Source: Novosphingobium sp. IK01 (lineage in GTDB: Bacteria; Pseudomonadota; Alphaproteobacteria; Sphingomonadales; Sphingomonadaceae). Taken from it: a DNA stretch of 64,000 nucleotides. The notes beneath the pieces are model-generated. The model was not told where the DNA came from. It did not search any database and saw only the letters and a list, made by a program, of their open reading frames with translations. The DNA lies in assembly GCF_033242265.1 (NCBI RefSeq), contig NZ_BTFW01000001.1:248001-312000 (forward strand). The letters run 5' to 3'. Positions within the stretch are counted from its first letter, which is position 1; every line of letters begins with the position of its first letter. The translations under genes and the position numbers were made by a program. Positions 9,514 to 19,132 of this stretch are shown here, one piece after another.

Positions 9514-12180
9514 ATGAGTGCATACGTATTCCATTTTGGCGGTGGTGCGCGAAACGACAACCCGCGAGCCAAGGACAAGACCATAACCGGCGGCAAGGGT
9601 TCGAACCTCGCTGAAATGGCCGGTATTGGTCTGCCTGTTCCTCCCGGTTTCACGATCAGCACCGAAGTCTGCGCCCAGTACAACACGGCGGGCAAGGTGT
9701 TCGACGCGGACATCAAGGCGGGCGTCGCGGCCGGTCTGGTCCACATCGAGACCGCCACGGGCCGCGTGTTCGGCGATGCGGCCAATCCGCTGCTGGTTTC
9801 GGTCCGTTCGGGCGCGCGCGTGTCGATGCCCGGCATGATGGACACCGTCCTCAACCTGGGCCTCAACGACGTGACCGTCGAAGGGCTGTCCGAAGGTTCG
9901 GGCGACGCGCGCTTTGCCTGGGACAGCTATCGTCGCTTCATCCAGATGTACTCGGACGTGGTGCTCGGCGTTGACCATCACCGCTTCGAAGACGCGCTCG
10001 AAATCGCCAAGGAAGACAACGGCTACTTTGCCGACGTCGAGATGACCGCCGACAACTGGCGCAAGCTGGTGGGCGAATACAAGGCCATCGTGGCCGAAGA
10101 ACTGGGCCGTCCGTTCCCGCAGGACGTGCATGAGCAGCTCTGGGGTGCGATCGGCGCCGTGTTCGACAGCTGGGAAAGCGAACGCGCCAAGGTCTACCGC
10201 AAGCTCAACGACATCCCCGCCGACTGGGGCACCGCCGTCAACGTCCAGGCCATGGTCTTTGGCAACATGGGCGATACCTCGGCCACGGGCGTCGCCTTCA
10301 CGCGCGACCCGGCCACCGGCGAGAAGGCCTATTATGGCGAATGGCTGGTCAACGCCCAGGGCGAAGACGTGGTCGCGGGCATCCGCACGCCCCAGTACCT
10401 GACCAAGTTCGCGCGCGAACGGGCCGGGGCCAAGCCGCTGTCGATGGAAGAAGCCATGCCCGAGGCCTATGCCGAGCTGGCGAGCGTGTTTGAACTGCTG
10501 GAAAAGCACTACAAGGACATGCAGGACATCGAGTTCACGGTCGAAAAGAACAAGCTGTGGATGCTCCAGACCCGTTCGGGCAAGCGCACCGCGAAGGCCG
10601 CGCTCAAGATGGCGGTCGACATGGTGGGCGAAGGCCTGATCGACGAGGCGACCGCGATTGCCCGCATCGATCCCATGGCACTTGACCAGCTGCTGCACCC
10701 CACGCTCGACCCCAAGGCCCCGCGTGACGTGCTTACCAAGGGCCTGCCGGCCTCGCCGGGCGCCGCTTCGGGTGTCGTCGTGTTCGACGCCGACACCGCC
10801 GAACGCCGCGCCGAAATGGGCGAAGCGGTCATTCTGGTCCGCGTCGAAACCTCGCCGGAAGACATCCACGGCATGCACGCGGCCAAGGGCATCCTGACCG
10901 CGCGCGGCGGCATGACCAGCCACGCGGCGGTCGTCGCCCGCGGCATGGGCCGTCCTTGCGTCTCGGGTGCCTCGGCCCTGTCGATCGACATGGCCAAGCG
11001 CACCGCCAAGATCGGCAACCGTGACGTGGTCGAAGGCGATATCATCACCCTCGATGGCTCGAACGGCGACATCATGTGGGGCGAAGTGCCCATGGTCGAA
11101 CCCGAACTGGTGGGCGATTTCGCCACCCTGATGGCCTGGGCCGACAAGCACCGCCGCATGAAGGTGCGCACCAACGCCGAAACCCCGCTCGACTGCCAGG
11201 TTGCGCGCCAGTTCGGTGCCGAAGGCATCGGCCTGTGCCGTACCGAGCACATGTTCTTCGACGCGGGCCGCATCTCGGCCGTGCGCCAGATGATCCTGGC
11301 CGAAGACGAAGCCGGTCGCCGCGCGGCGCTGGCCAAGCTCCTGCCCGAACAGCGCGCCGACTTCATCGCGATCTTCGACGTCATGGCGGGCCTGCCGGTC
11401 ACCATCCGTCTGCTCGATCCGCCGCTTCACGAATTCCTGCCGCATGGCGACGCGGAATTCGAGGAACTGGCCGAAGCGACCGGCCTTGGCGTCGATCACC
11501 TCAAGCGCCGTGCCGGGGAACTGCACGAATTCAACCCCATGCTCGGCCATCGCGGCTGCCGCCTGGGCATCACGTTCCCCGAAATCTACGAAATGCAGGC
11601 ACGCGCCATCTTCGAGGCGGCGGTCGAAGTCGCCACGAAGTCGGGTGAGGCTGTCGTTCCCGAAGTGATGGTGCCGCTGGTTGCCACCAAGAAGGAACTC
11701 CAGATCCTGCGCGCGCTGATCGACCGCGTGGCGGCCCAGGTCTTCGCCGAAAAGGGCAAGACGCTCCACTATCTCGTGGGCACCATGATCGAGCTGCCGC
11801 GTGCAGCCCTGATGGCTGGCGAGATCGCCGAGGAAGGCAAGTTCTTCTCGTTCGGCACCAACGACCTGACGCAGACGACGCTGGGCGTGAGCCGCGACGA
11901 CGCCGCGCGCTTCCTCAACCCTTATGTCGATCAGGGCATCTACCCGCGCGATCCGTTCGTGAGCCTCGACATCGAGGGCGTGGGCCAGCTGGTCGAACTG
12001 GCTGCCGAACGTGGCCGCAAGACCCGCCCCGACATCAAGCTGGGCATCTGCGGCGAACATGGTGGTGATCCGGCCTCGATCGCATTCTGCGAGAAGGTCG
12101 GCCTCGACTACGTGTCGGCCAGTCCCTACCGTGTGCCGATTGCCCGCCTCGCGGCGGCGCAGGCTGCACTCAAGGCCTGA
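9514..12180 (+). CDS. ppdK: Pyruvate, phosphate dikinase
   Basis: 888 aa. Interconverts pyruvate + ATP + Pi and PEP + AMP + PPi, at the glycolysis/gluconeogenesis junction. Domains: N-terminal ATP-grasp (GGKGSNLAEMAGIGLPVPPGF; SVRSGARVSMPGMMDTVLNLG); the swivelling phosphohistidine domain with GGMTSHAAVVARGMGRPCVS and catalytic His470; and the C-terminal PEP barrel with GICGEHGGDP (catalytic Cys846) and FSFGTNDLTQTTLG. The ATG is chosen because MSAYVFHFGGG is the family N-terminus. It follows glyS by 77 bp and is closed by a strong terminator. Confidence 0.97.
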   Translation: MSAYVFHFGGGARNDNPRAKDKTITGGKGSNLAEMAGIGLPVPPGFTISTEVCAQYNTAGKVFDADIKAGVAAGLVHIETATGRVFGDAANPLLVSVRSGARVSMPGMMDTVLNLGLNDVTVEGLSEGSGDARFAWDSYRRFIQMYSDVVLGVDHHRFEDALEIAKEDNGYFADVEMTADNWRKLVGEYKAIVAEELGRPFPQDVHEQLWGAIGAVFDSWESERAKVYRKLNDIPADWGTAVNVQAMVFGNMGDTSATGVAFTRDPATGEKAYYGEWLVNAQGEDVVAGIRTPQYLTKFARERAGAKPLSMEEAMPEAYAELASVFELLEKHYKDMQDIEFTVEKNKLWMLQTRSGKRTAKAALKMAVDMVGEGLIDEATAIARIDPMALDQLLHPTLDPKAPRDVLTKGLPASPGAASGVVVFDADTAERRAEMGEAVILVRVETSPEDIHGMHAAKGILTARGGMTSHAAVVARGMGRPCVSGASALSIDMAKRTAKIGNRDVVEGDIITLDGSNGDIMWGEVPMVEPELVGDFATLMAWADKHRRMKVRTNAETPLDCQVARQFGAEGIGLCRTEHMFFDAGRISAVRQMILAEDEAGRRAALAKLLPEQRADFIAIFDVMAGLPVTIRLLDPPLHEFLPHGDAEFEELAEATGLGVDHLKRRAGELHEFNPMLGHRGCRLGITFPEIYEMQARAIFEAAVEVATKSGEAVVPEVMVPLVATKKELQILRALIDRVAAQVFAEKGKTLHYLVGTMIELPRAALMAGEIAEEGKFFSFGTNDLTQTTLGVSRDDAARFLNPYVDQGIYPRDPFVSLDIEGVGQLVELAAERGRKTRPDIKLGICGEHGGDPASIAFCEKVGLDYVSASPYRVPIARLAAAQAALKA

Positions 12181-12186
12181 TTTTCC

Positions 12187-12212
12187 AAGCCCCCCGCCCA
12201 GGCGGGGGGCTT
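12187..12212 (+). terminator. Terminator behind ppdK
   Basis: AAGCCCCCCGCC (12187-12198) with its reverse complement at 12201-12212, followed by TTTTGC. It begins 6 bp after the ppdK stop. Confidence 0.9.
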
Positions 12213-12277
12213 TTGCTTTACCTTTGCTTTTATTTTTTCCCAAATACGACCCGAACATCCGGGCAGGAGAGGTTTAC

Positions 12278-14332
12278 GTGATCAGGCATCTGCCGTGGCT
12301 GGCATTGGCCCTCGTTGGGCTGGCAGCGTTGTCTTACCTCGCGGTGGCGCGAGGGGAGCATGTTAATGCGCTGTGGATCGTGGTGGCATCGGTTTGCTGT
12401 TTCCTCGCTGCCTACCGTTTTTATGCGCAATTCATCGCCAAGGTCGTCCTCAAGCTCGATCCGGCGCGTCCCACCCCTGCCGTGCGGCGGGCGGACGGGC
12501 TCGACTATGTCGCGACCGACAAGACCACCCTGTTTGGTCATCACTTTGCCGCGATTGCCGGGGCAGGGCCGCTGGTCGGCCCGGTGCTGGCTGCACAGAT
12601 GGGCTATCTGCCCGGTACGCTGTGGATCGTGGGCGGGGTCGTGCTGGCAGGCGCGGTCCAGGATTTCCTCGTGCTGTTCCTCTCGATGCGCCGTGACGGC
12701 AAGTCGCTGGGCGAGATGGTGCGCATGGAAATGGGCGAAGTGGCCGGGACCATCGCGCTCGTGGGCACGTTCATGATCATGGTGATCATTCTGGCGGTGC
12801 TGGCGCTGATCGTGGTCAAGGCTCTTGCGGCCAGTCCCTGGGGTATGTTCACGGTCGGGGCGACGGTTCCGCTCGCGCTGTTCATGGGTATCTATTCGCG
12901 TTGGATCCGGCCCGGTCGGATCGGCGAGGTTTCGGTGCTGGGCCTGATCGGCCTGCTTGCCGCGCTTGTTGCCGGTCAGCCGGTCGCCGCGTCGGCAACG
13001 CTGGCCCCGTGGTTCACCTATACGCCGGTCCAGATCTGCTGGATCCTCATCGCCTATGGCGCGGTGGCCAGCCTCGTTCCGGTCTGGCTGCTGCTCGCCC
13101 CGCGCGACTATCTCTCCACGTTCCTCAAGATCGGCACGATTGCCGCGCTAGCCGTGGGGATCGTGATCATGGCCCCCGACCTGCGGATGCCGGCGGTGAC
13201 CCAGTTCATCAATGGTGGCGGGCCGGTGTGGTCGGGCGGGCTGTTCCCGTTCCTGTTCATCACCATCGCCTGCGGGGCCGTGTCGGGTTTCCACGCGCTG
13301 ATTGCCAGTGGAACGACGCCCAAGCTGATCGCCAGTGAAGCGGATGCGCCGCTCATCGGCTATGGCGCGATGCTGGCCGAGGCTTTCGTCGCGATCATGG
13401 CGCTGGTGGGAGCCAGCATCATCCAGCCGGGCATCTATTTCACGATGAACAGCCCGGCCTCGCTGATCGGCACCGATGCGCAGAGCGCGGCGGCGGCGGT
13501 GAGCGCGATGGGCTTTGCCATTACGCCTGCCCAGATCGCGCAAGTGACCCGCGACATCGGCGAGACGACGATCCTCTCGCGTGCGGGCGGCGCGCCGACG
13601 CTGGCAGTCGCCATGGCCGAAATCTTTTCGCACGTCGTGGGCGGCTCGATGATGAAGGCCTTCTGGTATCACTTCGCCATCCTGTTCGAGGCGCTGTTCA
13701 TCCTGACGGCGGTTGACGCGGGGACTCGCGCCGGGCGGTTCATGTTGCAGGATCTGCTCGCGCGGGCGGTGCCCCCGTTCACGCGGCTGCCGGGCATGGT
13801 GCAGGGCCTCGTGGCCACGGGCCTGTGCGTCGCTGCGTGGGGCTGGTTCCTCTATCAGGGGGTGACCGATCCGATGGGCGGGGTGAACACGCTCTGGCCG
13901 ATCTTCGGTATCTCCAACCAGATGCTGGCGGCGGTGGCCCTGCTGCTGGCAAGCACGGTGCTCTTGCGGATGAAGCGCGAGCGCTATGTCTGGGTGAGCT
14001 TGCTGCCCACGTTCTGGCTGCTGGTCTGCACGCTCTATGCAGGCGGGCTCAAGCTGCTGTCGGCCGATCCCAAGGTCGGCTTCCTGGCCCACGCCGCGCG
14101 TTTTTCGGCGGCGCTGGGCGAGGGCAAGGTTCTTTCGCCGGCCAAGTCGGTCGCGCAGATGCACCAGATCGTGTTCAACGACCGGGTCGACGCCGCGCTT
14201 TGCGCGCTGTTCCTCGCGGTGGTGGGCGCCATTCTGGTCGCTGCGGTGCGTACCGGCATGACCGCCCTGCGCAGCCCCGTGCCCACCATGCACGAGATCG
14301 GCGCGGGTGCCGTGCTTGAAAGTCACGCATGA
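12278..14332 (+). CDS. cstA: CstA-family peptide/pyruvate transporter
   Basis: 684 aa, multi-pass inner-membrane protein of the carbon-starvation CstA family. Members in E. coli (CstA, BtsT) import peptides and pyruvate. Typical blocks: GLDYVATDKTTLFGHHFAAIAGAGPLVGPVLAAQ, GAVQDFLVLFLSMRRDGKSLGE, GAVSGFHALIASGTTPKLIASE, and IFGISNQMLAAVALLLASTVLL near the end. Start is GTG at 12278 behind an excellent AGGAGAGG; the upstream open frame lies inside ppdK and the terminator. It overlaps the next small gene by ATGA. Confidence 0.95.
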   Translation: MIRHLPWLALALVGLAALSYLAVARGEHVNALWIVVASVCCFLAAYRFYAQFIAKVVLKLDPARPTPAVRRADGLDYVATDKTTLFGHHFAAIAGAGPLVGPVLAAQMGYLPGTLWIVGGVVLAGAVQDFLVLFLSMRRDGKSLGEMVRMEMGEVAGTIALVGTFMIMVIILAVLALIVVKALAASPWGMFTVGATVPLALFMGIYSRWIRPGRIGEVSVLGLIGLLAALVAGQPVAASATLAPWFTYTPVQICWILIAYGAVASLVPVWLLLAPRDYLSTFLKIGTIAALAVGIVIMAPDLRMPAVTQFINGGGPVWSGGLFPFLFITIACGAVSGFHALIASGTTPKLIASEADAPLIGYGAMLAEAFVAIMALVGASIIQPGIYFTMNSPASLIGTDAQSAAAAVSAMGFAITPAQIAQVTRDIGETTILSRAGGAPTLAVAMAEIFSHVVGGSMMKAFWYHFAILFEALFILTAVDAGTRAGRFMLQDLLARAVPPFTRLPGMVQGLVATGLCVAAWGWFLYQGVTDPMGGVNTLWPIFGISNQMLAAVALLLASTVLLRMKRERYVWVSLLPTFWLLVCTLYAGGLKLLSADPKVGFLAHAARFSAALGEGKVLSPAKSVAQMHQIVFNDRVDAALCALFLAVVGAILVAAVRTGMTALRSPVPTMHEIGAGAVLESHA

Positions 14333-14538
14333 GCCGGTCCCGCGCCCCTTTCCTTGCGCGACTTTTGGCCCATCTGGCGCGCATGGGCAGGGCGATGGTC
14401 GGCATGCCCGATTACGAGGCCTATTGCCGCCACATGGCCGATCGGCACCCTGACCGGGTGCCGATGGACCGCAAGGCCTTCTTCCGCGAGCGGCAACAGG
14501 CGCGTTACGGAGGGAAGCAGGGGGGGCGCTGCTGCTGA
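14329..14538 (+). CDS. YbdD/YjiX-family small protein
   Basis: 69 aa. Contains MVGMPDYEAYCRHMADRHPD and ends AFFRERQQARYGGKQGGRCC, the signature of the YbdD/YjiX (DUF466) family. These small proteins are encoded directly behind cstA/btsT-type transporters in many proteobacteria. Coupled to cstA by a 4-base overlap. Probably an accessory of the transporter; biochemical role unproven. Confidence 0.92.
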   Translation: MSRSRAPFLARLLAHLARMGRAMVGMPDYEAYCRHMADRHPDRVPMDRKAFFRERQQARYGGKQGGRCC

Positions 14539-14610
14539 ACAGTATCGTTCCGGCCAATTTGGCGAAAAACCGGGCTTGCGTTCTCGCTATGTTCGCGCTA
14601 GCGCAAGCCC

Positions 14611-15978
14611 ATGGCCAAGCCCAAACGTCGTTATGTGTGCCAGTCGTGCGGCAGTGTTTCCTCGCGCTGGCAGGGGCAGTGCCCCGATTGCTCTGAATGG
14701 AACACTCTGGTCGAGGATGCACCGCAGACGGTGTTTTCGGCCAAGCACGATCTTTCGAGCGGCGGGCGCGCGGTGCAATTCGTCGCGCTCGACCAGCCCA
14801 TTGCCCTGCCGCAACGGCGCAAGACGGGCCTGGCCGAATTCGACCGCGCGCTGGGCGGCGGGCTCGTGCCCGGCTCGGCCATCCTGATGGGCGGCGATCC
14901 GGGCATCGGCAAATCGACCCTCCTGCTCCAGACGGCGGCCAGCATTGCCAATGCGGGCGGGCAGGTCGTCTATATCAGCGGCGAGGAAGCCTCAGACCAG
15001 ATCCGCCTGCGTGCCGACCGGCTGGGGCTGGGCAAGGCGCCGATCCAGCTCGCCTCGACGACATCGGTGCGCGACATTCTCACCACGCTGGGCAGCATGG
15101 ACACGCCTGCGCTGCTGGTGATCGATTCGATCCAGACCATGCATTCCGACCAGATCGAGGGCGCGCCCGGCACGGTCAGCCAGGTGCGCGGCTGTGCGTT
15201 CGAGCTGATCCGCTATGCCAAGGAAACCGGTGTTGCGCTTGTGCTGGTCGGCCATGTCACCAAGGACGGGAGCATCGCCGGGCCGCGCGTGCTCGAACAC
15301 ATGGTCGATGTGGTGATGAGCTTCGAGGGCGAGCGCAGCCACCAGTACCGTATCCTGCGCGCGCTCAAGAACCGCTTTGGCGCGGTCGACGAGATTGGCG
15401 TCTTTGCCATGGCCGGGCAGGGGCTGGAGGAAGTGGGCAACCCTTCGCTGCTGTTCCTTTCGGGGCGCGAGGAGCCGGTGGCGGGCAGCGCGGTCTTCCC
15501 CGCGCTTGAAGGCACGCGGCCCGTGCTGGTCGAGATTCAGGCGCTCACCGTGCGCCTGGCCAGCGGGGCGACGCCGCGGCGCGCGGTCGTCGGCTGGGAT
15601 TCGGGCCGTCTGGCAATGTTGCTGGCGGTGCTCGAATCGCGTTGCGGGCTCAGTTTTTCGTCGGCCGAAGTCTATCTGAACGTGGCGGGCGGCTATCGCC
15701 TGACCGACCCTGCGGCCGACCTTGCGGTGGCCGCCGCGCTGGTCTCGGCGCTGGCAGACCGGCCGCTGCCTTCGGACACGGCATGGTTTGGCGAAGTCTC
15801 GCTCGCCGGGGAAGTCAGGCCGGTTGCCCATTCGGGCGTGCGCCTGCGCGAATCGGCCAAGCTGGGCTTCGCGACGGTCCATGGGCCTGATGGCGCGGTG
15901 GAAAAGGTCGAGGGTTTGCGCTTTTCGCCGATCCGTCTTCTGCCAAATCTCGTTGACCGGGTGATGAGCGGGGCCTAA
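14611..15978 (+). CDS. radA: DNA repair protein RadA (Sms)
   Basis: 455 aa. RecA-like helicase that processes recombination intermediates. Order: C4 zinc finger with Cys10, Cys13, Cys24, Cys27; Walker A GGDPGIGKST (Lys101); the RadA-specific KNRFG motif starting at residue 253; and a C-terminal Lon-protease-like domain (TDPAADLAVAAALVSALADRP, WFGEVSLAGEVRPV). All key residues are intact. It heads a same-strand run with cvpA, the NifU-like gene and an MFS transporter. Confidence 0.97.
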   Translation: MAKPKRRYVCQSCGSVSSRWQGQCPDCSEWNTLVEDAPQTVFSAKHDLSSGGRAVQFVALDQPIALPQRRKTGLAEFDRALGGGLVPGSAILMGGDPGIGKSTLLLQTAASIANAGGQVVYISGEEASDQIRLRADRLGLGKAPIQLASTTSVRDILTTLGSMDTPALLVIDSIQTMHSDQIEGAPGTVSQVRGCAFELIRYAKETGVALVLVGHVTKDGSIAGPRVLEHMVDVVMSFEGERSHQYRILRALKNRFGAVDEIGVFAMAGQGLEEVGNPSLLFLSGREEPVAGSAVFPALEGTRPVLVEIQALTVRLASGATPRRAVVGWDSGRLAMLLAVLESRCGLSFSSAEVYLNVAGGYRLTDPAADLAVAAALVSALADRPLPSDTAWFGEVSLAGEVRPVAHSGVRLRESAKLGFATVHGPDGAVEKVEGLRFSPIRLLPNLVDRVMSGA

Positions 15979-15988
15979 TTCCCCGGCC

Positions 15989-16639
15989 ATGACCGGCTTC
16001 GATTATGTTGTCTTCCTGGTTGTCGCGGTCGGCGCGATTGGCGGGTTCTTTCGCGGCTTTGTCGAGGAAGTGCTCTCGCTGGCCGCGTGGTGCATCGTGC
16101 TGGTGGCCGTGCATTATGGCCTTGAGCCGCTGACCGAGGTGATCCGCCCCCATCTCAAGAGCGATACCGGCGCGGGCGTTCTGGCCTATGCGCTGCTCAT
16201 GCTCGTGCCCTGGGGGCTGATGCGCCTGATCGCGCGCAAACTGGGCGAGGCGAGCCGCGATTCGATGCTCGGCCCTATCGATCGCCTGCTCGGCTTCGGC
16301 TTTGGCGCGGTCAAGGGTTCGATCCTGATGGTTCTGGGCTTTTCGCTGCTGGTCTTTGCCTATGATGTGGTCTGGGGCGTCAAGGGGCGGCCCGACTGGA
16401 TCACGCAGGCGCGGACCTATCGCTTCCTCAATGCCGCGAGCGAGGAACTCGTCACGATGATTGCCGAGCGCCGCGAGGCCGCCGCGCAGGAGGCCGACAG
16501 CGAGAATGGCAGCGAGGATGGCGGGGCCGCCACAGACGCGACCGACAAGCCTGCCCATCGTGCCCCGCATGGCAGCAGGGCCATCCATGGCCACAAGAAG
16601 CCGGTCGCGCACCATCATCGCGACGAAACCGACACCTGA
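15989..16639 (+). CDS. cvpA: CvpA-family membrane protein
   Basis: 216 aa. Begins MTGFDYVVFLVVAVGAIGGF, then RGFVEEVLSLAAWC, the CvpA signature, with four predicted membrane segments in the first 130 residues. DSMLGPIDRLLGFGFGAVKG is the conserved cytoplasmic-side block. The C-terminal tail is Ala/Glu/His-rich and low complexity. CvpA is linked to colicin V production and envelope stress; exact activity is unknown. It lies 10 bp behind radA and 2 bp ahead of the NifU-like gene. Confidence 0.92.
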   Translation: MTGFDYVVFLVVAVGAIGGFFRGFVEEVLSLAAWCIVLVAVHYGLEPLTEVIRPHLKSDTGAGVLAYALLMLVPWGLMRLIARKLGEASRDSMLGPIDRLLGFGFGAVKGSILMVLGFSLLVFAYDVVWGVKGRPDWITQARTYRFLNAASEELVTMIAERREAAAQEADSENGSEDGGAATDATDKPAHRAPHGSRAIHGHKKPVAHHHRDETDT

Positions 16640-16641
16640 TC

Positions 16642-17076
16642 ATGGCCGGAGCCGGAACTCTCTACACGCCCGAAGTGCTCGCCGCCGCGATGGATCTGGC
16701 GGGCTGGCCTTGGGACGAGGGCCTGCCGCTGGTCGGCGAGGCGCGCTCGCGTTCGTGCGGGAGTACGCTGGCGATGGGGCTGGCTCTTGACGGGGAAGGG
16801 CGGATCGTCCGGCTTGGGCTGCGGCCCCATGCCTGCGCCGTCGGACAGGCCGCCGCGCGCGTCTTTGCCGATGCTGCCGCCGGGCACACGCATGATTCCA
16901 TTGCAGGGGCCCGCACGGCCCTGGCTGCATGGTTGGCCGGCGAGGGCGAAATGCCCGACTGGCCCGGCCTTGCCCTGCTTTGTCCGGCCCGGGCCTATCC
17001 GGGGCGTCACGGGGCGATCCTGCTGGCGTGGGATGCGGCTCTGGCGGCCATCGACGGAACTGCAAAGGAAGGTTAA
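16642..17076 (+). CDS. NifU/IscU-like iron-sulfur scaffold protein
   Basis: 144 aa. Three cysteines are spaced as in IscU scaffolds: Cys39 (SRSCGST), Cys65 (HACAVGQ) and Cys114 (ALLCPARAYPGRHGAILLAW). The Asp of the classical IscU motif near the first Cys is not obvious, and overall similarity is to the divergent sphingomonad version. Probable role is transient Fe-S cluster assembly. The start is 2 bp after cvpA stops, so the two are surely co-transcribed. Family assignment is fair, function inferred. Confidence 0.75.
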   Translation: MAGAGTLYTPEVLAAAMDLAGWPWDEGLPLVGEARSRSCGSTLAMGLALDGEGRIVRLGLRPHACAVGQAAARVFADAAAGHTHDSIAGARTALAAWLAGEGEMPDWPGLALLCPARAYPGRHGAILLAWDAALAAIDGTAKEG

Positions 17077-17135
17077 GGGTCTGTTCTGGAGGAAACTCCA
17101 GGGGGGCAAATCCGGCTTTTGGGGGACGCAGGTTC

Positions 17136-18791
17136 ATGAATGCCACGCAGGCAGAACCCGATTCGGCGCGGTTGCGGCTGGTTATCGCCGCGAGTGCGAT
17201 CGGCACCGTGTTCGAATGGTACGACTTCTTCATCTACGGCACGCTGGGCACGATCCTGCCGCGCACATTCTTTGCGGCGGGCAATCCGACGCTCGAAGTG
17301 CTCCTGTTCTGGCTGGTCTTTGCGGTCGGCTTCGGGGTGCGCCCGCTTGGGGCGGCGCTGTTCGGCTTTCTGGGCGACCGGCTCGGGCGGCGGGCGACCT
17401 TCCTGGCGACAGTCGGCATGATGGGGGTGGCGACAGCCGGGGTGGGCTTCGTGCCGCCTGCTTCGAGCATAGGCTATGCTGCGCCCGCCCTCGTGGTCTT
17501 CCTGCGCGTGGTGCAGGGCCTGGCGCTGGGCGGTGAATATGGTGGCGCGGCGATCTATGTCGCCGAATATTGTCGGCCCGGACGCCGCGGTTTCTATACC
17601 AGCTTCATCCAGGCCGGGGTGGCCGGTGGCTTCATCCTCAGCCTGCTCGTGGTGCTCGGCTGCAAGGCGGCTTTCGGTTTCGAGGCCTGGGCGGCCTGGG
17701 CCTGGCGCATTCCTTTCGTGCTCAGCCTCGGGCTTCTGGGGATTTCCCTGTGGATGCGCCTGAAGCTGGTGGAAAGCCCGGTGTTCGAGGCGATGAAGGC
17801 GCACCATCAGGTGGCGGGCAATCCTCTGGCCGAATGCATCCGCACGCCGGGCAACCGCAAGGGCATGCTGGTGGCGCTGTTCGGCGTGGCCGCCGGGCTC
17901 ACCGTGATCTGGTATACCGCGATGTTCGGCAGTCTGGCCTTCCTCAAGACGGCGATGCGCCTGGATGAAACCGCTGCCGAGGTCATTGTCGGGGTGGCTG
18001 CGCTGTTTGCGGTGGGGGGCTTTCTGCTGTTCGGCTATGTCTCGGACAAAGTCGGGCGCAAGGGGCCGATCGTGTGGGGCTATCTGGCCACGCTCGTCCT
18101 GCTGTTCCCGCTCTATTGGGCGATGGGCGGGCTGGCCAATCCGGGGCTGGCGGCGCAGGCGCGCGAATTGCCGGTGGTCGTCTCGGGCCCGGATTGCCGT
18201 TTTGATCCCTTCACGCCCGAGCAGCCCACGCGCTGCGCCCGCCTGCTGTCCGACCTGACGGCGACGGGGGTGTCCTATCGCGTCGAACGCGCCGATGAAC
18301 TCACCCTTCATGCAGGGGCCGCGCGATTGCTGCTCGACACTTATCCCTGGGGCGATGGCAGGCGTGGCCGTGTCGTCGCGCTCGAAGCCCTGCTGGCGCA
18401 AGGCGGCTATCATTTCGACCGGATCGTGCCTTCGGCAGGCCGGGCGGTTCTGCTCGTTCTGGTTCTGGTCGTGCTGATGGGCCTGTCCGGGGCGACGTAT
18501 GGGCCGGTCGCGGCGACCTTGTGCGAGATGTTCCCGCCACGCATCCGCTATTCCTCGCTTTCGATCCCCTATCATCTGGGAACGGGGTTGTTCGGCGGGT
18601 TCCTGCCGTTCCTGTCGACCCTGATCGTCGTGCGCACGGGCGATCCCTATGCCGGGCTGTGGTATACGTGGTGTGTGGTGGCGCTGGCGCTGGTGGTCTC
18701 GCTCTGGGGCCTGCGCAACGGGATGCCGGGCGAGGATGCCGGTCAGGCGGACGAGATGCAAGCCGATGGAGCGGCGCCACTGTCCGCCTGA
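17136..18791 (+). CDS. MFS transporter, metabolite:H+ symporter type, with large insert
   Basis: 551 aa. Start ATG after GCAGG; begins MNATQAEPDSARLRLVIAAS. The signature FEWYDFFIYGTLGTILPRTF and GFLGDRLGRRATFL (MFS loop 2-3) place it in the MHS subfamily of organic-acid/osmolyte proton symporters. LFGYVSDKVGRKGP is the repeat of that motif in the second half. It is about 110 residues longer than most MHS members because of a non-membrane insert between helices 9 and 10 (residues roughly 338-450, with two Cys: GPDCRFDPFTPEQPTRCARL). Substrate not predictable; dicarboxylate or osmolyte is possible. Confidence 0.9.
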   Translation: MNATQAEPDSARLRLVIAASAIGTVFEWYDFFIYGTLGTILPRTFFAAGNPTLEVLLFWLVFAVGFGVRPLGAALFGFLGDRLGRRATFLATVGMMGVATAGVGFVPPASSIGYAAPALVVFLRVVQGLALGGEYGGAAIYVAEYCRPGRRGFYTSFIQAGVAGGFILSLLVVLGCKAAFGFEAWAAWAWRIPFVLSLGLLGISLWMRLKLVESPVFEAMKAHHQVAGNPLAECIRTPGNRKGMLVALFGVAAGLTVIWYTAMFGSLAFLKTAMRLDETAAEVIVGVAALFAVGGFLLFGYVSDKVGRKGPIVWGYLATLVLLFPLYWAMGGLANPGLAAQARELPVVVSGPDCRFDPFTPEQPTRCARLLSDLTATGVSYRVERADELTLHAGAARLLLDTYPWGDGRRGRVVALEALLAQGGYHFDRIVPSAGRAVLLVLVLVVLMGLSGATYGPVAATLCEMFPPRIRYSSLSIPYHLGTGLFGGFLPFLSTLIVVRTGDPYAGLWYTWCVVALALVVSLWGLRNGMPGEDAGQADEMQADGAAPLSA

Positions 18792-19132
18792 AAAGGGCAT
18801 GACCTGCCGGGCGGGATGCTTGCCGGAACTTTGCTGCGCGATGAGGCGTTGAGGCAAGGCAATTGTGCGCAGCGAAGCATGGGGGGCGGGGATGTGACCA
18901 TTGTGGACTAAACATCTCCAGCCCCTGCTCTTTTCTGCATCGACCAGATGCGCGGCAAAGCCGCGGGCAAACAGCGCAAATCGGCGGTTTTCCATCCCTG
19001 CCCGAAGCAAAACTGCATGAAATACTGTCAGGTACGGAATATTCAGGGGGTGAGGCTAACGCCTGACTCATATTGCGCTGCACATACCGCGTCTGCTAAT
19101 GCACAAGAACATTCCCAGCGGGGTCCGAAAAC
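18792..19132 (+). promoter_or_regulatory. Gap upstream of phaR, possible PhaR operator
   Basis: 341 bp without a gene. It holds a short GC hairpin, CGCGGC-AAA-GCCGCG at 18951-18965, and close to phaR a TGC-rich stretch, TTGCGCTGCACA at 19073-19084 followed by TCTGCTAATGCAC. PhaR of other bacteria binds TGC-rich sequences and represses its own gene. An autoregulatory site here is inference only. Confidence 0.35.

Noticed and set aside
9175..12258. 1,027-codon leftward frame opposite ppdK
   Set aside because: Antisense to glyS and ppdK. The His/Asp/Arg-rich translation has no family resemblance and is a result of high GC.
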